Source: a virus. From it: DNA of 30,557 nt. Positions 6,002-13,259 of this stretch are shown here, one piece after another; the first letter of the stretch is position 1; each line of letters opens with the position of its first letter. The position numbers and the translations under genes were made by a program. The notes beneath the pieces are model-generated. The model was not told the DNA's origin. It saw nothing but the letters and a program-made list of their open reading frames with translations, and searched no databases. The DNA lies in IMG/VR virus record IMGVR_UViG_3300043431_000397, positions 1 through 30,557 of that record. One strand, written 5' to 3'.

Positions 6002-6877
6002 TTACCCCAAATCGTCCAAATCAGAGCCGAAACTCAGCTTCGATTGGAACGTCGAATGGGATACTTCCTCAACGGATAACTTGCCGTCATTTATAAAGTA
6101 AGCGTGGATCAGCGTCGTGATGATCCGGGCGCCGATGGTGTTATTTTCGTAGTTGGTTTCAATATGGCGGCTGATTTCACCTACCACTTTCTCCCGTGCT
6201 ACTTCGGGGAATAACTTCAGGTACGAAGACAGCAGACAGCTTTCCCGCAAGATCGATACCAGTTCATCCAAAGACAGTTTTTTCAGGTTGAAAATAAGGC
6301 CCACACGGCCCAGGAATTCGGTTTTAACGCCGAAGTCGCGCATACGGTCCAAGGTAACGTTTTCCTCGCCGTTGAACGCGCCAGCAAAGACAAACAACAC
6401 CTTGTCGACCGGCACGTTAACGTACTTGCCGTAGTCACCGTAGACCGACGCGTGGTTCGATTCCAGCACTTTCAGGAATTCATTCTGTACGCCCAAGGTC
6501 GTTTCATGCGCGATCGAACTATTGTTATTGCCTGAGATAAACAGCTTGTCAAATTCGTCGACGAAGCAGAGGATTTGCTTGCCGGTTTTGTTGATGATCG
6601 GCGACAGCGCTTTGCTCAAGCTGTTGCCGCTGGTGCCCTCTTTGGTCAATTGGGCAGCATTGACCTCCATGTATTCCATATCAAGCATTTCGCACAACGT
6701 ACGCAGCGTGTGGGTCTTGCCAGAGCCGGATGGTCCGACCACCGTAAAGTGTGGTCGGATAGCCGACTTTGATGCTTTGAAAATTTCCAGTACCCGGCGG
6801 ATTTTATCCAACTCGGACTTTGGGGCTTTGTTAATCGTGGGTACGACTTTTGGTTTGGCGGCGGTTGCAGAGGCCAT
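6002..6877 (-). CDS. ClpX-like AAA+ ATPase with atypical pore loop
   Basis: 291 residues. Walker A GPSGSGKT (48-55), Walker B ILCFVDEFD (102-110), sensor-1-like VFAGAFNG (163-170), the EFLGR arginine-finger block (187-191) and sensor-2 GARIITTLI (249-257) follow the ClpX/HslU order. It lacks the N-terminal zinc domain of ClpX. Where ClpX has the pore-1 motif GYVG after LTEA, this protein has LTKEGTSG (77-84): the substrate-gripping aromatic residue is missing, so classical unfolding/threading is doubtful and a remodelling or loader role is as likely. Start is supported by GGAG and by the promoter just upstream. The next gene downstream, beyond the right repeat array, is the IS110-domain protein; AAA+ partners of transposases exist (MuB, IstB, TnsC), but those belong to another AAA+ clade. 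Confidence 0.85.
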   Translation of the reverse strand: MASATAAKPKVVPTINKAPKSELDKIRRVLEIFKASKSAIRPHFTVVGPSGSGKTHTLRTLCEMLDMEYMEVNAAQLTKEGTSGNSLSKALSPIINKTGKQILCFVDEFDKLFISGNNNSSIAHETTLGVQNEFLKVLESNHASVYGDYGKYVNVPVDKVLFVFAGAFNGEENVTLDRMRDFGVKTEFLGRVGLIFNLKKLSLDELVSILRESCLLSSYLKLFPEVAREKVVGEISRHIETNYENNTIGARIITTLIHAYFINDGKLSVEEVSHSTFQSKLSFGSDLDDLG

Positions 6878-6917
6878 AGTTTTTGCTCCAGTTGAGGTTA
6901 AATTTAAAGTACGGCTA

Positions 6918-6947
6918 ATTGTGGCATGTGCTAGATACTATGTCAAG
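6918..6947 (-). promoter_or_regulatory. Putative sigma70 promoter for the AAA+ gene
   Basis: On the - strand TAGCACTTGACA is followed by about 17 bases and CACAAT (4 of 6 matches to TATAAT). It lies 40-70 bases upstream of the AAA+ start and shares the CACTTGACA block with the promoters near 2525 and 15850. Confidence 0.6.
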
Positions 6948-6953
6948 TGCTAT

Positions 6954-7232
6954 TTACCACTTAACCGTATCACCTTTTACCGGTTGGGCTTCGATTACTG
7001 TACGTAACCGCTTCGCAAACTCGGGATGGCAAACAAGCGAATTGTGGAATACGAAACATTCATCGCTGGGCGCATCGTACGCTTCGGTTCGTGTCGCTAC
7101 CCAGGGTCTCCAAGGGCGGGTAAATAGTCGCTGTTTCCAAGTGCGCTTCACAGTGCGTATTTCTTTTTTAGTTAGATTAACGTTAGTACGTACTGTTAAG
7201 CCCGTAAAGGGGTTGTAGTTAGGTGTGGCCAT
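6954..7232 (-). CDS. Small basic protein of unknown function
   Basis: 92 residues, rich in Arg, Lys and Trp in its middle (TVKRTWKQRLFTRPWRPWVA), with FVFHNSLVCHPEFAKRLRTV and a final VKGDTVKW. A weak purine-rich ribosome site (AGAAGAA) precedes the start. No domain recognised. It ends where the CACTTGACA promoter of the AAA+ gene begins. Confidence 0.6.
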   Translation of the reverse strand: MATPNYNPFTGLTVRTNVNLTKKEIRTVKRTWKQRLFTRPWRPWVATRTEAYDAPSDECFVFHNSLVCHPEFAKRLRTVIEAQPVKGDTVKW

Positions 7233-7264
7233 TGCTGTTCTTCTTCTAAGTTAGCTGATGTTTA

Positions 7265-7480
7265 CTAGCGGTTTGCGATAACGCTATTTATTTTTTCCCG
7301 TGCCTCAATGCACACCTCGGCGTTGCATTCTTCAAGAGCGGCTTCGGCTATTTCAGATGCCTCAAACAGGTCGTATACCGCCATAGCCGTAACCTTTCCG
7401 CCGTTAATCTCGCTGCCAATTGTTACACCTCCGGGCGCCGCTCCATCCTCAAAATAAATCGCAATAGTTATGGCTTTCAT
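7265..7480 (-). CDS. Small acidic protein of unknown function
   Basis: 71 residues: a beta-like N-terminal half (MKAITIAIYFEDGAAPGGVT) and an acidic helical C-terminal half (LFEASEIAEAALEECNAEV). AGGAG sits at good distance before the start, overlapping the end of the upstream gene (stop at 7483). No family recognised. Confidence 0.7.
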   Translation of the reverse strand: MKAITIAIYFEDGAAPGGVTIGSEINGGKVTAMAVYDLFEASEIAEAALEECNAEVCIEAREKINSVIANR

Positions 7481-7482
7481 TG

Positions 7483-7761
7483 TTATTCTCCTGTTGGGTA
7501 AATTAGTTCGCTTGCGTTACAGTGGGGTGCGGTAATCCAAATTACGCGCTTGTGTACGTCCACATGGACCATTTGACCTTTAAGCACCGTAAGATCGGGG
7601 TTAGCTATGTAAATAACGTCGCCACAATCGGTTTCGTTTTTACGTAAGCGAAGCGTAAACCAGTTACGTGCGGTATCACCTAATTCTGCTATCGCATACG
7701 CTTGTAGCGCATTCGATAGCTCTCTCGCATTACCATTAAAGAGTACCGATATAATAGCCAT
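7483..7761 (-). CDS. Small protein of unknown function
   Basis: 92 residues from the ATG at 7761. The frame is open to 8001, but that part overlaps the preceding gene and looks non-coding. The chosen start lies two bases after the stop of the upstream gene, with CGAG as a weak ribosome site. Alternating helix (NARELSNALQAYAIAELGD) and strands (GDVIYIANPDLTVLKGQMVH) suggest a small alpha/beta fold. No family recognised. Confidence 0.65.
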   Translation of the reverse strand: MAIISVLFNGNARELSNALQAYAIAELGDTARNWFTLRLRKNETDCGDVIYIANPDLTVLKGQMVHVDVHKRVIWITAPHCNASELIYPTGE

Positions 7762-7762
7762 G

Positions 7763-8086
7763 CTAGTCTCGTATGGTTGCAGCCCGGTACTCGACCCATA
7801 GCTCAGGTAACGGGCGGTTGAAGTCAACGTTCTCCGTACTTCGCGCGGCGAAGGTACTCGTTGTTTGCAACAACAAGGATAACAGGGGGTCGCGATTACA
7901 AAACACGATAGGCCCCATGGCTCTCTCGTACCCGTCCCATACGCGAGCGGAAAAAGAGCCCTTGCCAAGCAAGTCTTCGGTGGTCGGTATGGTGGTCGCA
8001 TTTACGATCCGTAACGCAAACAGCTTAGCCGTAAGTTCGTAGCCGTACTCCGCCACCATTTCGTTAAATTGTTCTTCGGTAAACAT
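7763..8086 (-). CDS. Small protein of unknown function
   Basis: 107 residues from MFTEEQFNEMVAEYGYEL; the longer frame to 8122 lacks support, while AACGAGGAAATACC before 8086 is the same leader as the 666-residue gene at 11196. Helical N-terminus, then KLFALRIVNATTIPTTEDLL and VWDGYERAMGP. No domain recognised. Its leader contains the GGCCAGGGACGGCC hairpin also found before the lipoprotein gene. Confidence 0.7.
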   Translation of the reverse strand: MFTEEQFNEMVAEYGYELTAKLFALRIVNATTIPTTEDLLGKGSFSARVWDGYERAMGPIVFCNRDPLLSLLLQTTSTFAARSTENVDFNRPLPELWVEYRAATIRD

Positions 8087-8101
8087 GGTATTTCCTCGTT
8101 T

Positions 8102-8121
8102 AAGGCGGCCGTCCCTGGCCA
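8102..8121 (-). repeat. Leader hairpin repeat, copy 1
   Basis: On the - strand TGGCCAGGGACGGCCGCCTT; nearly identical to 8780-8799 (18-19 of 20 bases). TGGCC/GGCCA-like arms can pair around AGGGAC. Both copies sit in the leader directly upstream of a ribosome site. Confidence 0.6.
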
Positions 8122-8131
8122 ATGTAAAGTA

Positions 8132-8752
8132 TCAACGGCGGCCGCTACTCGATAGCCGGCCCATATTCATCGCGCTTGATTTTGGGGCCGATGGGCGCGC
8201 GCCGTAACTGCTCAGTTTTGACGTATCCATGTAGTTGGGTTTTGGGGCCGGCGCGGTGACCGGTTTAGGCGTAACCGGCGCGGGGGCTTGTCTAACGATT
8301 GTCGTGTTTCGCTCGATAACTCGGCTTGGTTGGGCGTAATACTGAGGGCTTCCGCCACCAGTGTTGTTGCCCGACGATCCGATGGCATGTCCGATCAGCC
8401 CGCCCAATAGCATATCTTGCATACCGCTACTTTGTTGCGCGGGTTGCTGCACGATTACCGGAGCCTGCCCTGTTTGCGGTGCGTACTGTTGTTGAGGTGC
8501 TGGTTCCGCGTATTGTTGCGGTGCGTACTGCTGCAATGGCTGCTGCTGCGGTGCCTGTGCAACGGATCGGTATTCGGGTAATAGGTTTAAGCAGAACTCG
8601 GTAGGTTGTTGACCGGCCTTGATCTGCTCTTTGCAGGTTTTGATCTGCGCTTTGTGGATTTTTTCCTGCTCAGAGTCGCAACCGAAGGTGCCGATAAGCA
8701 GCACGATAATAAAAAATAGGGTTTTGCTAAGGTCTGTTTTATAAAGTTTCAT
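8132..8752 (-). CDS. Probable Q/P-rich lipoprotein
   Basis: 206 residues. The N-terminus is a signal peptide: KTDLSK, hydrophobic core (LFFIIVLLIGTF), then Gly-Cys at residues 24-25. The lipobox is not ideal (TFGC) but lipidation of Cys25 is plausible. The mature part contains a helical Cys-bearing segment (IKTCKEQIKAGQQPTEFCLN), then a low-complexity Gln/Pro/Tyr/Ala region (about residues 65-110) and a Gly/Ser/Pro-rich tail. A short hydrophobic glycine patch (MLLGGLIGHAIGSSG) lies in the middle. It would be anchored in the envelope of an infected cell. Roles such as superinfection exclusion are known for phage lipoproteins but are not shown here. Good ribosome site GAGGAAACC. Confidence 0.75.
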   Translation of the reverse strand: MKLYKTDLSKTLFFIIVLLIGTFGCDSEQEKIHKAQIKTCKEQIKAGQQPTEFCLNLLPEYRSVAQAPQQQPLQQYAPQQYAEPAPQQQYAPQTGQAPVIVQQPAQQSSGMQDMLLGGLIGHAIGSSGNNTGGGSPQYYAQPSRVIERNTTIVRQAPAPVTPKPVTAPAPKPNYMDTSKLSSYGARPSAPKSSAMNMGRLSSSGRR

Positions 8753-8779
8753 GGTTTCCTCACGGAATAGTTTAGTTAA

Positions 8780-8799
8780 AAGGTGGCCGTCCCTGGCCA
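8780..8799 (-). repeat. Leader hairpin repeat, copy 2
   Basis: On the - strand TGGCCAGGGACGGCCACCTT, in the leader of the lipoprotein gene; the near-identical copy is at 8102-8121. Here the TGGCC/GGCCA arms are perfectly complementary. Confidence 0.6.
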
Positions 8800-8805
8800 G
8801 GGTTG

Positions 8806-9180
8806 TTACGCGTCGAGTTCAGTCAACGCTTTCAGGAGGTCGTCTTTGCTCATGTTGGACAATTCGGCATCTTCCTTGTCGGCCAGAGCTTCCAGCAATT
8901 TTTGACGTTGCTTAGCTTTTTCGACTTTGACCTTCCGGGCTTCCTGTTCGTCCAATTTGTACTTGATGACGTGCTTAACGATGTCCAGTTTCAGCGCGGT
9001 TTTTGCATTGGCCGGCGTTACGTCACGGATAAACGACTTGCCTTGATCCTGCAATTCTTTATCCAGACCGATGGCGATGCTGTCCAACGATGGTAGGGTT
9101 AACTGCCACAAGTCTTCGGTGGTCAGGGTACCTTGGTCGACTTTGAAACGGAAACGTTCTCTGAGTGCTTGTTCAAACAT
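8806..9180 (-). CDS. Conserved-looking small helical phage protein, partner of the next gene
   Basis: 124 residues, almost entirely helical and charged: MFEQALRERFRFK, GTLTTEDLWQLTLPSLDSIA, then a Lys/Glu-rich region (DEQEARKVKVEKAKQRQKLL) and an acidic end (MSKDDLLKALTELDA). AGGAG precedes the start. It follows the 666-residue DUF2135-like gene with a 15-base gap, and the two are probably co-expressed. I have an impression of this pair recurring in other phages but cannot name a family. Confidence 0.75.
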   Translation of the reverse strand: MFEQALRERFRFKVDQGTLTTEDLWQLTLPSLDSIAIGLDKELQDQGKSFIRDVTPANAKTALKLDIVKHVIKYKLDEQEARKVKVEKAKQRQKLLEALADKEDAELSNMSKDDLLKALTELDA

Positions 9181-9195
9181 GTTGTATTGCTCCTA

Positions 9196-11196
9196 TTAAA
9201 ATTTAACTTTGATAACCCGAGTGAAGCTGTCCGTTACCCGGCAGTACACTTCGGCGCGTTGCGTTGATGAAAAACCCAATCCCGCTAACTGCGGACCTTC
9301 GGGCGCCACTTTTACTTTTGATCCAAGCAACTCAAACACCTTCCGGTGGTCGCGTAAGCCCGGTGTCAAAAACTCGTTGAAAAAACCGCGCGTATCGTCT
9401 TCGGTACGGGCATCCGGCAGGATGAAGAAGGTGTGCCGGTTGCCGGTGGCGCTATCGCCCCAATAGTTGGGTGATGGTGCAATCAGCGTTACCGGATACC
9501 AGTTTTTGGTCATCAATCCGTACAACTCCTGTTCGGCAGATACGCCCTGTACCATGCCTTCGTGCCATTCTACGGCTACCGATTTGTCATTATCGACATG
9601 GATAGTAGCCGCCTCAACAGCGCGCTTGTCGGCCAGTGGTTTTGGGTAGCTGTATTGCAATACGTGGCCGTCCCATTCCATTTCCAGAGTAAAACCCACG
9701 TCAACCGATTCGCGTTTTGCGTAGTTGTGGACGCGAACGTGGTATTTGCCAGGGGCCATTTTAGCGGCGGTTGGATAGACTACGTTCTCAACCGGTTCGC
9801 GTGTCTTTCCGCCACCTGCGTTCATGTCAACATCAAGGTTGCCGCCAGTTCCTCGGGATACTTTGTCGCTAAAATATATTTCGCGTCCGCTCGGTTCGAA
9901 CACATGTAAATCCAGGTCGTCGTAGTTCGACCAGGCTAACGAAATGCGCAAAAAGCCGTCTACTGATCCGCCTGCGTTTTTCACGCGCTCCCGCACGTAG
10001 TCAGCGCCGCCGTCTTTGTATGTCCAGGCAATACCGTTCGGCCAGCTAAACAGCGTAGGGGCTTCCGGATCGGCCGGCGCGGTCAGGTTAACCAAGTTGC
10101 CGGCATGTTTACTTTCGAACAGTACGTCGATGTGTGTGGCTGTCGGTACGACCTCGGCAAAAAAGCGTTCTGCGCTCACCTCTTCGACTTTGCTAAGCGA
10201 TTTCATATCGACGGCGGCCAGCACCAAGGGTGATTGGAAAATCGAGCTAGCGGTGGTTTCTGGTGCCTTCGTTTGGCGATTCACAAACAGCACTTCCGTA
10301 ACCGGGATGTCGTCAACAGTGGCATGGCGACGGATCAGCGATTCGGTCATGTTCAACTCGGCCAATTCAGCTTCGGCTTTCTTCAGCATAGCCGGTGTCA
10401 CCAAAGCTGTTGGTCGGCGGTAGTTGGCCGGCGCTACTTTCTGCTCGTAGGAGGCCACTGCCGCGTCAAGTGGTCGGCCCTCAGACAAGTCGACCAACAA
10501 CGAACCAATCACCGTGTTGCGGATGCGCGGGGCTTTCTTAGCGTGCTCCCAGGCGTAGTTTGATATTTCGCTAGGCAAAGACAACACCACCGTTTTTTGG
10601 TGTTTCAAAAAGGCTTCCAATACCGCTTTGTGTTCTTCGCCACGGTACAAACTGTTTTGGGCGATCAGGTCCAAAACCGTTTCTGTGGACTCGATAGTCA
10701 ACTCGCGAAGTGAGCGCTCGAATACCTGTTGGTTTGTACGGAAGTCGCCTTTTACGGTATCGACGGATACCGCGCTTCGTAAGCGTTTTTCTTCCAGTAA
10801 CTGCGCATAAAAGTGCGTCCACCGTATCGTTTTGCCGTCTTTCAGTTGCACGTTGAAATCGGTGCCCAGGTGTTTTTCGGTGGTCACAAAGTAATCGCAG
10901 ATTGCGGCTTCGCTAACCAACTTGTGCAAGGCGGCCGGCACGTTGTTGTAGGGGTATTCGACTTCAAAATCCCACAACGTCAGTACGCGGCCATCCTTAA
11001 GCGCCACCACGTTCCCGTAGTTGTTCAAAAACGATCTGCAACAATTGCAGGTATGCTCTTGGCGCAATTCCTCCGGTAGCGCGGCCAGATAGGCGTCGTT
11101 CAGCGCACCTTTTGGAAGATCGACTTCGAATAGATCGTCTTGCGCTTGCAGTATCGTAAAGCGCGCACGTACTTGGTTTTTTATATGTTCAAACAT
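9196..11196 (-). CDS. Large protein with a YfaP/DUF2135-like beta domain
   Basis: 666 residues from MFEHIKNQVRARF; the leader AACGAGGAAATACC decides this start over the upstream in-frame codons. Residues about 50-53 hold a C-x-C-C cluster (HTCNCCRSFL). The middle (130-300) is helical. About residues 414-495 match the YfaP/DUF2135 pattern: LRISLAWSNYDDLDLHVFEP, GREIYF, GTGGNLDVDMNAGGG, PVENVVYP, APGKYHVRVHNY. This is a beta-sandwich-type domain of unknown role. The C-terminal 120 residues include NRHTFFILPDAR and end in a strand, SFTRVIKVKF. No membrane segment or signal peptide. It is the longest gene of the leftward cluster; whether it is a virion component or a cytoplasmic factor is unclear. 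Confidence 0.8.
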   Translation of the reverse strand: MFEHIKNQVRARFTILQAQDDLFEVDLPKGALNDAYLAALPEELRQEHTCNCCRSFLNNYGNVVALKDGRVLTLWDFEVEYPYNNVPAALHKLVSEAAICDYFVTTEKHLGTDFNVQLKDGKTIRWTHFYAQLLEEKRLRSAVSVDTVKGDFRTNQQVFERSLRELTIESTETVLDLIAQNSLYRGEEHKAVLEAFLKHQKTVVLSLPSEISNYAWEHAKKAPRIRNTVIGSLLVDLSEGRPLDAAVASYEQKVAPANYRRPTALVTPAMLKKAEAELAELNMTESLIRRHATVDDIPVTEVLFVNRQTKAPETTASSIFQSPLVLAAVDMKSLSKVEEVSAERFFAEVVPTATHIDVLFESKHAGNLVNLTAPADPEAPTLFSWPNGIAWTYKDGGADYVRERVKNAGGSVDGFLRISLAWSNYDDLDLHVFEPSGREIYFSDKVSRGTGGNLDVDMNAGGGKTREPVENVVYPTAAKMAPGKYHVRVHNYAKRESVDVGFTLEMEWDGHVLQYSYPKPLADKRAVEAATIHVDNDKSVAVEWHEGMVQGVSAEQELYGLMTKNWYPVTLIAPSPNYWGDSATGNRHTFFILPDARTEDDTRGFFNEFLTPGLRDHRKVFELLGSKVKVAPEGPQLAGLGFSSTQRAEVYCRVTDSFTRVIKVKF

Positions 11197-11238
11197 GGTA
11201 TTTCCTCGTTTCAATGGTTGGTTTGGGTGGTCTGTCTG

Positions 11239-11637
11239 CTATTCGTTATAGCCTCTGTTGGTCGGTTGGCCGTACCACAGCTTGCGTGGTCGGACTTTGG
11301 CGCTGCCGGGCAACTGATCCGCAAACCAGTTAGCCTCGTCTTCGTCAGCCATGACGGCCATCACGCGGCCAGGTGCGTTCTCGGTATCTTCCACCAGATA
11401 CACTTTCAGGCCGCAGCCTAGCGGGTTAGCCGGCTTCCTTACCTTTTTTGTAGGCTCCGTGCATGCGGCACGTACGGCTTCTAACGTCGCGTTAGCGGCG
11501 TCCAGTTCAGTAGCCAAACCTCGAATCATTCTTGCGGCTTGCGTAAGCACAAACGTCGGCGGCGTTGTGGTATCGGTGCCTGCCGCTATTTCAGCGCAGA
11601 CCGTAAGCATTTCGGTTATGTGTTCGCTGGAGACCAT
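11239..11637 (-). CDS. Small protein of unknown function
   Basis: 132 residues: a helical N-terminal half (EHITEMLTVCAEIAAG, ATELDAANATLEAVRAAC) and a C-terminal half with GCGLKVYLVEDTENAPGRVM and MADEDEANWFADQL. The pattern 'VYLVEDTENAPGRVMAV..DEdeA' resembles small phage proteins that present a beta-hairpin and an acidic helix, but no family is recognised. The start has GGAG nine bases upstream, overlapping the end of the next small gene. Confidence 0.7.
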   Translation of the reverse strand: MVSSEHITEMLTVCAEIAAGTDTTTPPTFVLTQAARMIRGLATELDAANATLEAVRAACTEPTKKVRKPANPLGCGLKVYLVEDTENAPGRVMAVMADEDEANWFADQLPGSAKVRPRKLWYGQPTNRGYNE

Positions 11638-11640
11638 AAA

Positions 11641-11802
11641 TTAAAACTCCGTGTGAGGGCATTCGGTTTGCGAAGCGGCGCGGTATTCTGCACGCACTTC
11701 GTAGTAAGACCGAATTGCAAATTTACAAATGGCGGGTGTAATCGCTAAGGCTATCAGTGCAGACATAAGCACGACTAGCAGTGTGTTTGTTGTATCGCGC
11801 AT
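11641..11802 (-). CDS. 53-residue single-pass membrane protein
   Basis: The frame starts MRDTTNTLLVVLMSALIALA, has one hydrophobic helix (about residues 7-26), then CKFAIRSYYEVRAEYRAASQ and ends TECPHTEF. A strong ribosome site (AAGGAG) precedes the start at 11802. It fills the gap between its neighbours exactly: the gene at 11637 begins four bases after its stop. Function unknown; short membrane proteins of this type are common among phage early genes. Confidence 0.7.
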   Translation of the reverse strand: MRDTTNTLLVVLMSALIALAITPAICKFAIRSYYEVRAEYRAASQTECPHTEF

Positions 11803-11816
11803 AAACTTAAAGCTCC

Positions 11817-11960
11817 TTATGCCGTTATAGTGTGGATTTTAAATACCATCACTGCTGCTACCACAAGCAAGGCGGCCACCAATACTGCCGCTACCACAAT
11901 CAATGGTTTTGCCACCCAGCGGTCTAATAGCGCGCATTCTTTTTTCGTAAAATAAACCAT
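11817..11960 (-). CDS. 47-residue single-pass membrane protein
   Basis: The start at 11960 (MVYFTKKECALLDRWVAKPL) is preferred over the longer frame because GGAGTTTTAATC precedes it, the same leader as the gene at 11637. A polar N-terminus of about 18 residues is followed by a long Val/Ala-rich helix (LIVVAAVLVAALLVVAAVMV) and a short tail KIHTITA, so an N-in/C-out anchor is likely. It sits directly upstream of another single-pass membrane protein (11641-11802). Confidence 0.7.
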   Translation of the reverse strand: MVYFTKKECALLDRWVAKPLIVVAAVLVAALLVVAAVMVFKIHTITA

Positions 11961-11962
11961 GA

Positions 11963-12370
11963 TTAAAACTCCATGATTCGGGTTAATGGTTGGCCGGCGG
12001 CAATTGCGATTGCCTCCATAGCCGTTTTTATTTCGCATTCGTGATAGCTGCGGTCCTTGGTGATTTCGATCCCTGCACTACGAAATGCGTCGAATGCTGC
12101 CGCGTGGTGCTTATCGTAGCCCCAACCGCTCGCTTGCCCTGATCCCGTGAGGTGCGAAACGCCATTTTTAGGCCATACCCACACGTTGGCATAAACGCGG
12201 GTAGCATTCGGCGCACCAGACATGTAAAGCACGATTCGCATACCTTCGCTGATGTCGCCGTTTTCCGTGATGTAAAGCCCGGTGTATGTTTTGACGGTAT
12301 ACTTTGAACGCATTATCTCTGTGTTCAGTTTGCTTACTGGCTGTGTTGGTAATGTTGCAATAACGGTCAT
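11963..12370 (-). CDS. Small protein of unknown function
   Basis: 135 residues. Beta-rich core (YTVKTYTGLYITENGDISEG, RVYANVWVWPKNGVSHLTGS) followed by GWGYDKHHAAAFDAFRSAGI and a helical C-terminus. The end overlaps the ribosome site of the next gene. The start follows AGAGGTAAAACCC, the junction-type leader that follows the 13-bp box at 12391. No family recognised. Confidence 0.7.
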   Translation of the reverse strand: MTVIATLPTQPVSKLNTEIMRSKYTVKTYTGLYITENGDISEGMRIVLYMSGAPNATRVYANVWVWPKNGVSHLTGSGQASGWGYDKHHAAAFDAFRSAGIEITKDRSYHECEIKTAMEAIAIAAGQPLTRIMEF

Positions 12371-12390
12371 GGGTTTTACCTCTTCGGTTG

Positions 12391-12403
12391 GGTTGTCTGT
12401 TTA
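12391..12403 (-). repeat. 13-bp gene-junction box (TAAACAGACAACC)
   Basis: Exact copy. On the - strand its first three bases are the TAA stop of the gene at 12401-12724, and the ribosome site of the next gene follows. Part of a set of seven exact copies. Confidence 0.75.
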
Positions 12404-12724
12404 CAGGTTTTCGTTAATGAGCGCGCGGGCGTCGGCTAACGTCAAGCAATACTTAAACCTTGTTGTCTGGTCTTGGTTCACTGACGTTCTACCGTCCCCA
12501 AAAACTAAAAAGCTTTCAGGCGCGGACTCTTCGCGGTATCCGGCATAAAACCTAATGTGGCTTTTATCGTTGCACTTATATAGCCCGCTTAGGTTATCCG
12601 CGCATATTACCGGGGTGTCTATGGGTAAGTTAACCCAGTCCGTGGCCAACATAGCGCCTATGACAAGGGTTGCGCGGTTAGCCTCTTGGTTTATTTTTTT
12701 CAGGTCGCTTAGTAAATGTTCCAT
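12401..12724 (-). CDS. Small protein of unknown function
   Basis: 107 residues from the ATG at 12724 (MEHLLSDLKKINQEANRATL). An in-frame TTG at 12733 is possible but lies too close to the GAGG ribosome site, which suits the ATG. Helical N-terminus, then VNLPIDTPVICADNLSGLYK, a Tyr/Arg stretch (RFYAGYREES) and an acidic/helical end (LTLADARALINENL). Ends in a junction box. No family recognised. Confidence 0.65.
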   Translation of the reverse strand: MEHLLSDLKKINQEANRATLVIGAMLATDWVNLPIDTPVICADNLSGLYKCNDKSHIRFYAGYREESAPESFLVFGDGRTSVNQDQTTRFKYCLTLADARALINENL

Positions 12725-12745
12725 GGTCTTCAATCCTCGTTGTCG

Positions 12746-12758
12746 GGTTGTCTGTTTA
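12746..12758 (-). repeat. 13-bp gene-junction box (TAAACAGACAACC)
   Basis: Exact copy; contains the TAA stop of the gene at 12756-13226 and precedes the leader of the gene at 12724. Confidence 0.75.
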
Positions 12759-13226
12759 GATCAAAAATTTGCAGATGCCTTCTAGCGCTGCTAAAACGGC
12801 AAAGTCATCCGGTTGGCGGTGTTCAATCCATTCGTCTTGGGCGGCTACAGCGTCAGCTTGGGCGGCCTCAATGGCTGTTTGCAAGTCGGTTGCATGGCCG
12901 GACCAGCTATAGGTTTCCGTGCCGCTTTCGTTCATGTAGTCGGGGTACAACAGCACGACAGTAAAGGGGAATTCTTCATATGCGTCGGGTTCGTCAAGGT
13001 AATTATCGAACCCGCAACGTTCGTCGTGTACATGTTGTTTAGCTAGGTCTACGGCCTCGTAAAAATTCACGTCGTTTTTGTCGCACGCGTGGCGCAAATC
13101 GGATAAGAAGCCGGCTACCACTTCGCGCGTAAATTCTGTCGCTGTTTCAGTATCGCCTAAATTCAATTGGTATTGTGCTAGTGCTTTCTCGGCGCGTATA
13201 GCGCGAGCGGTGTTGGTTTTGTTCAT
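12756..13226 (-). CDS. Acidic protein of unknown function
   Basis: 156 residues, strongly acidic (ERCGFDNYLDEPDAYEEFPF, AAQADAVAAQDEWIEHRQPD). N-terminal helix (NTARAIRAEKALAQYQLNLG), then VNFYEAVDLAKQHVHD and FTVVLLYPDYM. The leader AAGAGGTAACGACC follows a junction box. No domain recognised; the charge would suit a DNA-mimic or inhibitor role, but that is speculation. Confidence 0.7.
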   Translation of the reverse strand: MNKTNTARAIRAEKALAQYQLNLGDTETATEFTREVVAGFLSDLRHACDKNDVNFYEAVDLAKQHVHDERCGFDNYLDEPDAYEEFPFTVVLLYPDYMNESGTETYSWSGHATDLQTAIEAAQADAVAAQDEWIEHRQPDDFAVLAALEGICKFLI

Positions 13227-13246
13227 GGTCGTTACCTCTTCGGTTG

Positions 13247-13259
13247 GGTTGTCTGTTTA
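13247..13259 (-). repeat. 13-bp gene-junction box (TAAACAGACAACC)
   Basis: Exact copy; contains the TAA stop of the gene at 13257-13577. It continues into CCAACCGAAGAGGTAA, also shared with the junctions at 12391 and 13598. Confidence 0.75.

Noticed and set aside
5731-6096. 121-residue + strand reading frame across the right array
   Set aside because: Same reasoning as for the left array; it also runs into the AAA+ gene on the opposite strand and has no ribosome site.
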